From assembly GCA_044375275.1 (NCBI GenBank), contig JBILMZ010000062.1:1-15986 (forward strand): a DNA stretch of 15,986 bases. The letters run 5' to 3'. The notes below the pieces were generated by a model. The model did not search any database. It was not told the DNA's origin and saw only the letters and a program-made list of their open reading frames with translations. The position numbers and the translations under genes were made by a program. Shown piece by piece: positions 1 to 7,310 of this stretch (its first letter is position 1; each line of letters begins with the position of its first letter). Origin of the DNA: SZUA-430 sp044375275. GTDB lineage: Bacteria > Pseudomonadota > Alphaproteobacteria > Micropepsales > Micropepsaceae.

Positions 1-1
1 C

Positions 2-814
2 GGCTCGTACCACAACATCTATCGCGTCGGCTCGATCATGCAGGACATCGGTTTCTGGTTCCTGAACGACATCGTGTGGCGCAAGTCGAACCCGATGCCG
101 AACTTCCGCGGCCGCCGCTTCACGAATGCGCACGAGACCATGCTATGGTGCTCTAAGTCGAAGACCCAGAAGTCCTACACGTTCAACTATGAAGCCATGA
201 AGGCGTTGAACGACGACCTTCAGATGCGGTCGGACTGGTTGATCCCGCTGTGCACGGGTGGCGAGCGCCTCAAGGACGACAAGGGCCAGAAGGCCCATCC
301 GACGCAGAAGCCGGAAGCGCTGCTCCATCGCGTGATGCTGGCCTCGACGAAGCCAGGCGATGTGGTGCTTGATCCCTTCTTCGGCACGGGCACGACGGGT
401 GCTGTCGCCAAGAAGCTCGGTCGCCGCTTCATCGGCATCGAGCGCGATCCGGGCTACATCTCGGTCGCCAAGAAGCGCATCGCGCAGGTCCAGCGGACGG
501 CTCCCGAAGACCTCGAAGTCACGAAGTCGAAGAAGGAAGAGCCCCGCGTTCCGTTCGGCGTTGTTGTCGAGCGCGGCCTGCTCGAGCCGGGCACGAAGCT
601 CTATGATCCGGCGAAGCGCTACACGGCGAAGGTTCGCGCTGATGGCTCGCTTGTCTGCCGCGATGCGACGGGCTCGATCCACCAGATTGCCGCGCATGTG
701 CAGGGACTGCCGGCGTGCAATGGCTGGACCTACTGGCACTTCGATGCGCAAGGCGCGCTGAAACCGATCGACCTCCTGCGCCAGCAGATCCGCTCGGAGA
801 TGGGCCAGCCCTAG
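2..814 (+). CDS. ccrM: CcrM-type adenine-N6 DNA methyltransferase (GANTC), 5' truncated
   Basis: This is the 3' part of a cell-cycle methylase that methylates the adenine of GANTC on newly replicated DNA. The frame is open from base 2, and 270 residues are visible. The family is about 360 residues long, so roughly 90 N-terminal residues, including the DPPY catalytic motif, lie outside the window. The order expected of beta-class enzymes is seen: a target-recognition stretch (NDIVWRKSNPMPNFRGRRFT, about residues 22-41), then the AdoMet-binding motif DPFFGTGTTG near residue 124. The last 90 or so residues (FGVVVERGLLEPGTKLYDP to the end) match the C-terminal domain typical of CcrM, which is known to be needed for DNA binding. 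Translation ends at TAG 812-814, 27 bases before a strong terminator. Identification is firm from the motifs, and specificity is inferred from family membership. Confidence 0.93.
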   Translation, partial: GSYHNIYRVGSIMQDIGFWFLNDIVWRKSNPMPNFRGRRFTNAHETMLWCSKSKTQKSYTFNYEAMKALNDDLQMRSDWLIPLCTGGERLKDDKGQKAHPTQKPEALLHRVMLASTKPGDVVLDPFFGTGTTGAVAKKLGRRFIGIERDPGYISVAKKRIAQVQRTAPEDLEVTKSKKEEPRVPFGVVVERGLLEPGTKLYDPAKRYTAKVRADGSLVCRDATGSIHQIAAHVQGLPACNGWTYWHFDAQGALKPIDLLRQQIRSEMGQP

Positions 815-841
815 ACACGCACGACGAGTAATTATCCCGAC

Positions 842-882
842 AGGGCCGGTGTCAGCGAGAGCTGCGCCGGCCCTTTCCTTTT
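842..882 (+). terminator. Rho-independent terminator of ccrM
   Basis: AGGGCCGGTG (842-851) pairs with CGCCGGCCCT (865-874) with one G-U pair. T852 is bulged, and an inner CAGC/GCTG stem closes a GAGA (GNRA-type) tetraloop at 857-860. A T-rich tail, TTTCCTTTT, follows at 874-882. It lies just past the ccrM stop in the right orientation. The minus-strand side has no T-run, so it should work mainly in the plus direction. The hairpin lies within the last codons of mutY. Confidence 0.85.
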
Positions 883-1982
883 GGCTGCGCGCTCCTGGCC
901 GTGCGGATCACCTTGCGGAAGAGCGTCGGCAGTGCGAAGCGGTCGAGTTCCGCCACCGGGGCCCACTCGCCCTCGAGGCCAGGCACGCGATGCTTTGGGA
1001 GTTCGGCCACGTAGACATCAAGCTCGAGGTCGAAATGGGTGAAGGTATGGGTGACGCGTGTCGGGGCCTTGATGAACGAGGCCTTGAGCGGCGCGGCCTT
1101 CAGCGGGTGCTCCGGAAACTCCTCTTCGAACGCCGTCACCGGCGTTCCGTGCATGCCGGCCAGCAGCCCCTTGTCCTGCCTGCGTTCGAGAAAGACCTCC
1201 CCTGATGCCGTCAGCATCACGAATGTCGCCGCGCGCTTGACCGGGCGTGCCTTTCGATCCGCACGGCGCGGCAACTCTGCTGCAATCCCGGCCGCGAAGG
1301 CCCCACACTCTTCACGCCAGGGGCAGATCAGGCAGGACGGCGACCGTGGCGTGCAGATCGTGGCGCCGAGATCCATCATCGCCTGCGCGAAGTCGCCTGC
1401 ATGCTTGCGCGGCGCAAGCTGCTGCGCGATTTCCTTCAGCATTGGCTTGGAAGCCGGCAAAGGCTCCTCAATGCACATCAGGCGCGACAGCACGCGCTCG
1501 ATGTTGCCGTCGACGGGTGCTGCCTGCTTTCCGAACGCGATCGAGGCGATGGCGGCTGCGGTATAGGGTCCGATGCCGGGAAGCTTCAGGAGTTCCGCTT
1601 CCCCGGAAGGCACGATGCCGTCGTACTCGTTTGTCACCTGAACGGCACAGGCGTGAAGATTGCGCGCGCGGCTGTAATAGCCGAGCCCGGCCCAGGCCGA
1701 CATGACGTCGGCGATGTTGGCCTCCGCCAGTGCCTTCATGGTCGGCCAGCGCGTCATGAACTTCAGGTAATAGGGGATGACTGTCGCGACCGTTGTCTGC
1801 TGGAGCATGATCTCGGACAGCCACACCGCATAGGGATCCTGACGCTCGCCGGGGGCTGCGCGCCACGGCAGTTTGCGGTGCTGCGCCCGGTACCAGGCCA
1901 GAAGCTTGCGGGCGAGGTCCTTGTTCCTTTGCGCATCGGGCGCGCGCGGGTTAACATCTGTCTTCTTCACCGGTGCAGACAT
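852..1982 (-). CDS. mutY: A/G-specific adenine DNA glycosylase MutY
   Basis: MutY removes adenine mispaired with 8-oxoguanine or guanine, the first step of the GO base-excision repair pathway. The protein has 376 residues, a normal length for alphaproteobacteria. The HhH-GPD glycosylase core spans about residues 24-228, with the catalytic Glu57 in WLSEIMLQQT, the helix-hairpin-helix LPGIGPYTA at 134-142, and the catalytic Asp158 in VDGNIERVL. The iron-sulfur cluster loop has Cys210, 217, 220 and 226 (C-x6-C-x2-C-x5-C). The C-terminal Nudix-like domain (about 250-360) carries THTFTHFDLE, the loop that senses 8-oxoG; Thr replaces the Ser of E. coli FSH. The ATG at 1982 is preferred because the next Met is in the active site; a GTG at 1970 is the only near alternative. 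No clear Shine-Dalgarno is seen. The ATG overlaps that of the divergent DUF721 gene. Confidence 0.96.
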   Translation of the reverse strand: MSAPVKKTDVNPRAPDAQRNKDLARKLLAWYRAQHRKLPWRAAPGERQDPYAVWLSEIMLQQTTVATVIPYYLKFMTRWPTMKALAEANIADVMSAWAGLGYYSRARNLHACAVQVTNEYDGIVPSGEAELLKLPGIGPYTAAAIASIAFGKQAAPVDGNIERVLSRLMCIEEPLPASKPMLKEIAQQLAPRKHAGDFAQAMMDLGATICTPRSPSCLICPWREECGAFAAGIAAELPRRADRKARPVKRAATFVMLTASGEVFLERRQDKGLLAGMHGTPVTAFEEEFPEHPLKAAPLKASFIKAPTRVTHTFTHFDLELDVYVAELPKHRVPGLEGEWAPVAELDRFALPTLFRKVIRTARSAQPKGKGRRSSR

Positions 1983-2487
1983 GTCAGAACAGAACCCCAG
2001 TATCAGGAACTACAAGCGCGGCCCGGTGCCGGTGGCGCAGAATGCGCTGGAAATCCTCAAAGGTCACCTAAACAAGCGCGGTTTTGCGCAGATCGAAATC
2101 GTCACGCGCTGGTCGGAGATCGCCGGACAGGGGCTTTCGGCCCATTGCGTTCCCCAGAAACTGACGTCTGGCGCCAATGGCGCCGCCACGCTCACGCTCC
2201 TGGCCGATGACCGGGCCAGCCTTGAGCTCCAGCACCAGGCTCCCAAGCTGATCGAGCGCATCAACCGGTATTTCGGTCGTGCGGTGGTGGGCAAGATAAA
2301 GGTGGTCGCGGGAGTTATCCCCAAGCCGCGTACTGCGCCGGTGCTCCGGCGCCTGACCGTCGAGGAGGAAAGCGACCTCCAGGCCAGGACTTCGGCCATC
2401 GAAGACCCGCAGCTGCGGGAAGCGTTAACGCGCCTGGGGCGTCACGCCCTGGCGGAAAGCCGAAAAACCCCCGTTTTGAAGCGTTGA
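1981..2487 (+). CDS. DUF721 protein, DciA-like
   Basis: A 168-residue DUF721 protein. The family includes DciA, which operates the replicative helicase DnaB in bacteria lacking DnaC/DnaI. The conserved block runs from about residue 20 to 110: the LKGHLNKRGFAQIEIVTRWS stretch with Trp44, EIAGQGLSAHCVPQKL, then ASLELQHQAPKLIERIN and YFGRAVVGKIKVV, the usual KH-like core. The C-terminal 50 residues are charged and less recognisable. The ATG at 1981 is chosen because the recognisable sequence begins soon after it. An in-frame ATG at 1873 would add 36 Arg/Cys-rich residues antisense to mutY and looks like shadow sequence. No good ribosome binding site precedes 1981. A helicase-loading role is inferred from the family; this neighbourhood of ccrM, mutY and smc fits chromosome maintenance. 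Confidence 0.85.
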   Translation: MSEQNPSIRNYKRGPVPVAQNALEILKGHLNKRGFAQIEIVTRWSEIAGQGLSAHCVPQKLTSGANGAATLTLLADDRASLELQHQAPKLIERINRYFGRAVVGKIKVVAGVIPKPRTAPVLRRLTVEEESDLQARTSAIEDPQLREALTRLGRHALAESRKTPVLKR

Positions 2488-2513
2488 GCCGCCGTACCAC
2501 CACGTCCTATACT
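2484..2513 (+). promoter_or_regulatory. Candidate sigma70-type promoter for the thioredoxin gene (and smc)
   Basis: TTGAGC (2484-2489) and TATACT (2508-2513) are separated by 18 bases; they match the consensus hexamers at 4 and 5 of 6 positions. The -35 overlaps the DUF721 stop codon. Transcription would start near 2520, about 45 bases before the ATG at 2566. This is pattern evidence only. Confidence 0.4.
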
Positions 2514-2565
2514 GCGCGTTCGTGGCAATTCGCTTCGTTTGGCATTTCCTGAGAGCTCGAGTTTC

Positions 2566-3426
2566 ATGGACAACATTTCCGCCTGGATCAAAAAGACCGA
2601 CAAGCGCCTTCTTGCAGGTGGCGGCGTCGCGCTCGCCCTGCTGCTGGGTGGTGGCGTCTACTTCTACATGTCGCAGAACAAGATCGAGGAGGCGGTTGTC
2701 GTCGATGCGGACTGCGTGCCGAAGACCGAAGTCGTGGTCACGGACGAAGACTACATTATCGGCGACAAGAACGCTCCGGTGACGCTCGTCGAGTATCTCT
2801 CCCAGACCTGTTCGCATTGCGCCGAGTTCCGCGCGAACGAGATCCCGAAGATCGAAGAGAGCTTCGTGAAGAACGGCAAGCTGCGCATCGTGTTCCGCGA
2901 ACTGCATCGCAACAACATCGACATCGCGGCGTCGGTGCTTGGGCGTTGCCTTGGACGCGACGGCTTCCTGCCGTTCACCGACATGCTGCTTGAGAACCAG
3001 CAGTCCTGGATGATGCGCGAAGACCAGAACATCGTTGAGGGCCTGCGCGAGATGGCGCGCCGCGCCGGCATGTCGAGCGGCGACTTCGAGACCTGCCTCA
3101 AGAACCAGGACCTCGCCAAGAAGCTGGCGGAAAAGAGCCAGGCTGATGCGAAAGACTATTGCATCACCGGCACGCCGACGCTGCTGCTCAATGGCAGAAA
3201 GCTTGAAGGCATCGACACGGCTTACGTGAAGCTGGACGCGGCCATTCGCGAAGAAATGAAGAAGGCCGGCGTGGAAGTGCCGCCGGCGGCTGCAGCCGAA
3301 ACGCCAGCCGAAGGTGCCGCTGCACCTGCAGAAGGTGCACCAGCGGAAGGCACACCGGCCGAAGCCGCACCGGCTGAAGGCGCTGCGCCTGCTGCAGAGG
3401 CACCGGCAAGTCCGCCGAGCCCCTAG
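2566..3426 (+). CDS. Membrane-anchored DsbA-family thiol oxidoreductase
   Basis: A 286-residue protein with a thioredoxin-fold DsbA-like domain, expected to act on cysteines of periplasmic proteins. One N-terminal transmembrane segment (about residues 15-34) anchors it with the rest outside the cytoplasm. The active site is TCSHC (Cys82 and Cys85), following the typical ITLVEY-type strand (PVTLVEYLSQ). The cis-proline loop is TGTPTLLLNG with Pro204. Additional cysteines at 50, 128, 177 and 199 could form structural disulfides. Residues 239-286 are a low-complexity Ala/Pro/Glu/Gly tail built on PAEGA-like units. A TTG at 2539 would give nine more residues, but ATG 2566 places the membrane segment normally and has GAGAG about 10 bases upstream. 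The gene sits 60 bases before smc in the same direction. The specific partner proteins are unknown. Confidence 0.88.
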   Translation: MDNISAWIKKTDKRLLAGGGVALALLLGGGVYFYMSQNKIEEAVVVDADCVPKTEVVVTDEDYIIGDKNAPVTLVEYLSQTCSHCAEFRANEIPKIEESFVKNGKLRIVFRELHRNNIDIAASVLGRCLGRDGFLPFTDMLLENQQSWMMREDQNIVEGLREMARRAGMSSGDFETCLKNQDLAKKLAEKSQADAKDYCITGTPTLLLNGRKLEGIDTAYVKLDAAIREEMKKAGVEVPPAAAAETPAEGAAAPAEGAPAEGTPAEAAPAEGAAPAAEAPASPPSP

Positions 3427-3441
3427 TGGCCGCATGACGGA

Positions 3442-3461
3442 GGCCGGCTCTCCCGCCGGCC
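3442..3461 (+). other. Hairpin between the thioredoxin gene and smc
   Basis: GGCCGGC (3442-3448) and GCCGGCC (3455-3461) form a 7-bp stem with a 6-base loop in the 60-base gap before smc. There is no T-run after it, so it is not a standard terminator. It may set relative mRNA levels of the two genes or be without function. Confidence 0.35.
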
Positions 3462-3486
3462 CAAGAAGAAGAATGGAGCATCCCCC

Positions 3487-6400
3487 GTGAAGTTCGCAAA
3501 GCTTCGCCTGACCGGATTCAAATCCTTCGTCGAGCCGACCGAACTCCCGATTGAGCCAGGTCTGACCGGCATTGTCGGACCCAATGGCTGCGGCAAGTCC
3601 AACCTCCTGGAAGCCTTGCGCTGGGTGATGGGCGAGAACTCCGCCAAGTCCATGCGCGGCGGGGCGATGGACGATGTGATCTTTGCAGGCACGAACTCAC
3701 GCCCCAGCCGCAACATGGCTGAGGTGGCGCTCATTATCGATAATGCGTCCCGATCCGCTCCGGCGCAGTACAACGACACCGAGGCCCTCGAGATCACACG
3801 ACGCATCGAGCGCGAGATGGGCTCGATCTACAAGATCAACGGTCGCGAAGTGCGCGCCCGCGACGTGCAGATCTTCTTTGCGGATGCGTCTTCCGGTGCG
3901 CACTCGCCGGCCCTCGTCCGTCAGGGACAGATCGGCCAGCTTATCAACGCCAAGCCCATCGCGCGCCGCGCCGTCCTCGAGGAAGCTGCCGGCATTGCCG
4001 GCCTGCATGCGCGTCGCCACGAAGCCGAACTCAAGCTCAACGCCGCGCAGCTGAACCTGTCGCGCGTCGCCGACATCATCCAGGAAATCGAACTCCAGCT
4101 TGCCAACCTGAAGCGGCAGGCCCGACAGGCCGCGCGCTATCGGAACCTCTCCGGACACATCCAGCGCGCAGATGCGCTGGCGCTTCTCGTGCGCTGGCAG
4201 ATGGCATCAGCGGCCGCTGCTGCGGCCGAACAGGAACTTGCCAAGGCCCGTTCGCAGGTCGAGGAGTTGACACTCCGCTCAGCGCAGGCTTCGAACGCCG
4301 TGCTGGCTGCGGATGAAAAGCTGCCGCCGCTGCGCATGGCGGCTGCCGAGCGCAGCGCGGCGCTGCAACGCCTCACGGCCGAGCGCATCGCGCTTGATGG
4401 CGAGGAAGCCCGCGCGCGCGAAGCCGCTGAACGCCTGCAGCAGCGCCTGTCGCAGATCACCGGCGACCAGCAGCGCGAGACCGCGCGCGTCGACGATGCC
4501 ATGCGCTCGGTCTCTGTGCTTGAATCCGAGCGCAACACGCTGGATGCCGCTGCAGCCGGTGAAGTCCAGGCGGCGACGCTCGCACTTGAAGCGCTGCAGT
4601 CTGCCGAACAGGCGATGAAGCTCGCGGAGACGAACAGCGACCGTGCTGCTGCCGAACTGGCCGAAGCCAAGGCGCGCCGCAGTGAACTTGAGCGGCGCAT
4701 CGAAGCGGAACGCAAGACGCTCGCCCGACTGAAGTCCGAACTTGAAGCCGTGCAGGGCGAGATGGAACGCCTCGCGCGCGAAACGGATACGGCGGCAGTC
4801 GTTGAACAGGCGCGCCACCGCATTGCCGTCAGCGTCACGTCGGCTGAATCCGCAAAGGTCGCGCATGGCCACGCGGAAGAAGCGCTCAAGGGCGCGCGCG
4901 AAACCGAAGCCTCGCGGCGCCAGGCCTGCGACACCACCGAGCGGGAACTCGAGCGGCTGAAGGCGGAAGCCCGGGCGCTCACCGAGATGCTGTCGGCCGG
5001 TGTCTCCGAAGGATTCACACCGGTGATAGACCTGTTGCAGGTTACGCCCGGTTTCGAGGCGGCACTGGGCGCAGCACTCGGCGATGATCTCAACGTGCCG
5101 CTTGATGCGGGCGCGCCGATCCACTGGCGCGTGCTCGACGGTGCGGCCGACCTGCCTGCCTTGCCCGACGCCGCGCAGCCGCTGTCATCCGTCGTGCAGG
5201 CGCCAGGCGCGCTGTCGCGACGTCTATCGCAGGTCGGTCTTGTCGACCGCGCGATCGGGCAGGATATCCAGTCGCGCCTGTTGCCGGGCCAGTGTGTCGT
5301 CAGCCGCGAGGGTGACCTTTGGCGCTGGGATGGCTTCACGGCCACCGCCGAAGCACCCACGGCCGCCGCCGTCCGCCTGAAGCAGCGCAATCGCCTCGCC
5401 GATGTGCAGGGCACGATTGCCTCGGTCGAGGCCCACCTTTCTGAATTGCGGGGACATTTCAATCAGGCCCGCACCGCGCGGGAAGTCGCAGACGCTGCAG
5501 AACGCACCGCGCGCAGTGTCTGGCGTGAAGCGGATAGCGAAGCCTCATCCGCGCGCACCGCGCTCGCGGAAGCCGAGAAGAAGCATGCGCAGACTGCTGC
5601 CCGCCTGCAGTCCCTGCATGAGCGCCTCGAGAGTCTGACCTCGGACCAGAGCGAAGCGGCGACCCATGAAGCCGAGCTGGCACGCGACATCGACGCGCTG
5701 CCTCCGCTCGCCACATTCGACGCCACGCTGTCCCGCGCCCGGGATGAACTCAACGCTGGCCGCACGCAGTTCGCCAATGCGAAAGCGCAGCATGACAGCG
5801 TCGAGCGCGAAGCTCGCGCCCGCAAGCAGCGCCTCTCGGCCATCGCGGCCGACCTTGAGGCCTGGGGCACGCGCATCGCGACCGCGCGCAGCCATCTTGA
5901 GGGCCTGCAGCTGCGCGAGACCGAAGCCCGTACCGAGCTTCAGGCGCTTGAGCATATTCCCAACGAGATCGCTGCGAAGCGCGCGCGCCTGTTTGACCTG
6001 CTGTCCGAAGCCGAGGCGGCGCTTGGCAGCGCCAACGACGCACTGGCGCTCGCGGAGACTGACCTGAAATCCGCACAAGCGGAGGCCCGCGCAGCCGATC
6101 AGGCGCTGGCGCAATCGCGCGAGGAGCGCGCGCGTGCCGATGCCGTGCTGGCGGCGCAGAATGAACGCGTGCAGGAATCCGTGCTGCGGGCGCGTGACAT
6201 GCTCGACTGCGAGCCGCGCCAGCTGGCCGCGCGTGCCGAGCATCCGGCCGGCGAAGCGCTGCCCTCACTTGAGGCGGCCGAGCAGCGCGCGGAGAAGCTC
6301 AAGCGCGAGCGCGAACAGCTGGGTGGCGTCAACCTGCGTGCGGAAGAAGAAGCCGATGAATGCGAGACGCGGCTCACGTCGCTGCAGGGCGAAAAGAACG

Positions 6401-6948
6401 ATCTCGAGGAAGCCATTTCGCGGCTACGCCAGGGCATTGGTTCGCTGAACCGGGAAGGTCGCGAGCGGCTGCTTGAAGCCTTTGACCGCGTGAACAGCAA
6501 CTTCCAACGTCTCTTCACCTCGCTGTTCAGCGGTGGCGAAGCGCGGCTGACGCTGACGGAATCCGATGATCCGCTCGAGGCTGGCCTCGAAATCCTGGCC
6601 CGCCCGCCCGGCAAGAAGCTGCAGACCATGTCGCTGCTGTCCGGTGGCGAGCAGGCGCTGACGGCGATGGCAATGATCTTTGCCGTGTTCCTCTGCAACC
6701 CGGCGCCCGTCTGCGTGCTGGACGAAGTCGATGCACCGCTCGACGACGCCAATGTCGAACGCTTCTGCAACCTGCTCGACGAAATCACGCGCATGACCGA
6801 GACGCGCTTCCTCGTGATCACGCATCATGCGCTGACCATGTCGCGCATGGACCGGCTCATGGGTGTCACCATGCAGGAGCGTGGTGTCAGCCAGCTCGTG
6901 TCGGTGGACCTCGCCGGGGCGGAGCGGGTGCTGCAGGCCGCGGAGTAG
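3487..6948 (+). CDS. smc: Chromosome partition protein Smc
   Basis: Smc is the ATPase core of the bacterial condensin (with ScpA/ScpB), which organises and separates newly replicated chromosomes. The protein has 1153 residues, the usual size. The N-terminal head has the Walker A GPNGCGKSN at 31-39. A first coiled-coil arm follows (about 165-505), then a compact hinge at about 509-630, and a second arm to about 1000. The C-terminal head has the ABC signature LLSGGEQ near 1050-1056 and the Walker B VCVLDEVDAP near 1075-1084. Both ATPase halves are intact. The hinge lacks the GGxLQ-like motif of Bacillus-type Smc and reads ALGDDLNVPLD instead, which I recall as the alphaproteobacterial form. The start is GTG at 3487, with GGAG at 3475-3478. 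Translation ends 16 bases before repeat copy A. Confidence 0.97.
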   Translation: MKFAKLRLTGFKSFVEPTELPIEPGLTGIVGPNGCGKSNLLEALRWVMGENSAKSMRGGAMDDVIFAGTNSRPSRNMAEVALIIDNASRSAPAQYNDTEALEITRRIEREMGSIYKINGREVRARDVQIFFADASSGAHSPALVRQGQIGQLINAKPIARRAVLEEAAGIAGLHARRHEAELKLNAAQLNLSRVADIIQEIELQLANLKRQARQAARYRNLSGHIQRADALALLVRWQMASAAAAAAEQELAKARSQVEELTLRSAQASNAVLAADEKLPPLRMAAAERSAALQRLTAERIALDGEEARAREAAERLQQRLSQITGDQQRETARVDDAMRSVSVLESERNTLDAAAAGEVQAATLALEALQSAEQAMKLAETNSDRAAAELAEAKARRSELERRIEAERKTLARLKSELEAVQGEMERLARETDTAAVVEQARHRIAVSVTSAESAKVAHGHAEEALKGARETEASRRQACDTTERELERLKAEARALTEMLSAGVSEGFTPVIDLLQVTPGFEAALGAALGDDLNVPLDAGAPIHWRVLDGAADLPALPDAAQPLSSVVQAPGALSRRLSQVGLVDRAIGQDIQSRLLPGQCVVSREGDLWRWDGFTATAEAPTAAAVRLKQRNRLADVQGTIASVEAHLSELRGHFNQARTAREVADAAERTARSVWREADSEASSARTALAEAEKKHAQTAARLQSLHERLESLTSDQSEAATHEAELARDIDALPPLATFDATLSRARDELNAGRTQFANAKAQHDSVEREARARKQRLSAIAADLEAWGTRIATARSHLEGLQLRETEARTELQALEHIPNEIAAKRARLFDLLSEAEAALGSANDALALAETDLKSAQAEARAADQALAQSREERARADAVLAAQNERVQESVLRARDMLDCEPRQLAARAEHPAGEALPSLEAAEQRAEKLKREREQLGGVNLRAEEEADECETRLTSLQGEKNDLEEAISRLRQGIGSLNREGRERLLEAFDRVNSNFQRLFTSLFSGGEARLTLTESDDPLEAGLEILARPPGKKLQTMSLLSGGEQALTAMAMIFAVFLCNPAPVCVLDEVDAPLDDANVERFCNLLDEITRMTETRFLVITHHALTMSRMDRLMGVTMQERGVSQLVSVDLAGAERVLQAAE

Positions 6949-6964
6949 GCTTGCGCGGGGGACA

Positions 6965-7104
6965 CCCCTCACCAAATTTTGCTTAAGCAAAATTTTGCCT
7001 CTCCCCTGGAGGGAGAGGCGGAACAGGAAGCGCATTTGCTCTTTCACCTCTCCCCTCGTGGGGAGAGGTCGAATGAGGCGGTAGCCTCATTCGGGTGAGG
7101 GCCC
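6965..7104 (+). repeat. Four-hairpin dispersed repeat, copy A
   Basis: One of two direct copies (the other at 8181-8318). The ends are short inverted repeats, CCCTCACC (6966-6973) and GGTGAGGG (7094-7101). Inside are four stem-loops in a row. H1 is a perfect 22-base palindrome at 6974-6995 centred on CTTAAG. H2 pairs GCCTCTCCC (6997-7005) with GGGAGAGGC (7011-7019). H3 pairs ACCTCTCCCC (7046-7055) with GGGGAGAGGT (7060-7069) around loop TCGT. H4 pairs CGAATGAGGC (7070-7079) with GCCTCATTCG (7084-7093) around loop GGTA. Compared with copy B, differences fall in loops and in the spacer between H2 and H3, while stems are kept. It begins 16 bases after smc. It resembles REP/MITE-like palindromic elements of other proteobacteria; no target-site duplication is evident. 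Confidence 0.9.
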
Positions 7105-7238
7105 ACGTGAGATTCCGCCACGGCCGCGTTGCTTTCCTGCCACGCAGAGGCGTCAACAGATTGTGTTGTTGTGAGGGGCACCGCTCAAGATTTTGAGCTG
7201 CCGGCGCGAGGAAGTCCGGCACCCCGGGCGCTCCAATA

Positions 7239-7267
7239 TTGACAGAATTCCTGATCGCCCTTCCCAT
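7239..7267 (+). promoter_or_regulatory. Candidate promoter for the outer-membrane protein gene
   Basis: A perfect TTGACA -35 lies at 7239-7244. At 17 bases' spacing the -10 is weak (TCCCAT, 7262-7267). The rest of the 7105-7310 stretch holds no gene I can support. Besides this it contains two small inverted repeats, GCTCAA/TTGAGC (7183-7198) and TGCCGG/CCGGCA (7199-7221), and the leader hairpin at 7276-7298. Confidence 0.35.
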
Positions 7268-7275
7268 GAACCTTC

Positions 7276-7298
7276 ACGGTTGAGGGAGAGACAACCGT
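7276..7298 (+). promoter_or_regulatory. Leader hairpin upstream of the outer-membrane protein gene
   Basis: ACGGTTG (7276-7282) pairs with CAACCGT (7292-7298) around the 9-base loop AGGGAGAGA. It ends 3 bases before the purine-rich TGGGGG ribosome binding region (7301-7306) and 12 bases before the ATG. The loop contains GGGAGAG, complementary to the CTCTCCC arms of the flanking repeats. A regulatory function is a guess based on position. Confidence 0.4.
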
Positions 7299-7310
7299 TC
7301 TGGGGGCATA

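Noticed and set aside
1873..1980. 36-residue N-terminal extension of the DUF721 protein from ATG 1873
   Set aside because: It is antisense to the mutY start, rich in Arg/Cys/Ser, and not part of the recognised domain.
2425..3435. Open minus-strand frame of 336 codons across the thioredoxin gene
   Set aside because: It is a shadow; the plus-strand protein has a membrane segment, CxxC and cis-proline in the right order.
5011..5370. Smc hinge lacking the GGxLQ-type motif, considered as a defect
   Set aside because: The heads and arms are intact and the hinge resembles the form I recall from other alphaproteobacterial Smc proteins, so it looks lineage-typical.
4137..5462. Long open frame on the minus strand (441 codons) across smc
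   Set aside because: It is Ser/Arg/Ala-rich with no recognisable domain and lies fully antisense to intact smc; this is expected in GC-rich DNA.
6965..7104. CRISPR array or insertion sequence
   Set aside because: There is no regular repeat-spacer series and no transposase. Two isolated 140-bp copies with internal hairpins fit a dispersed palindromic element better.
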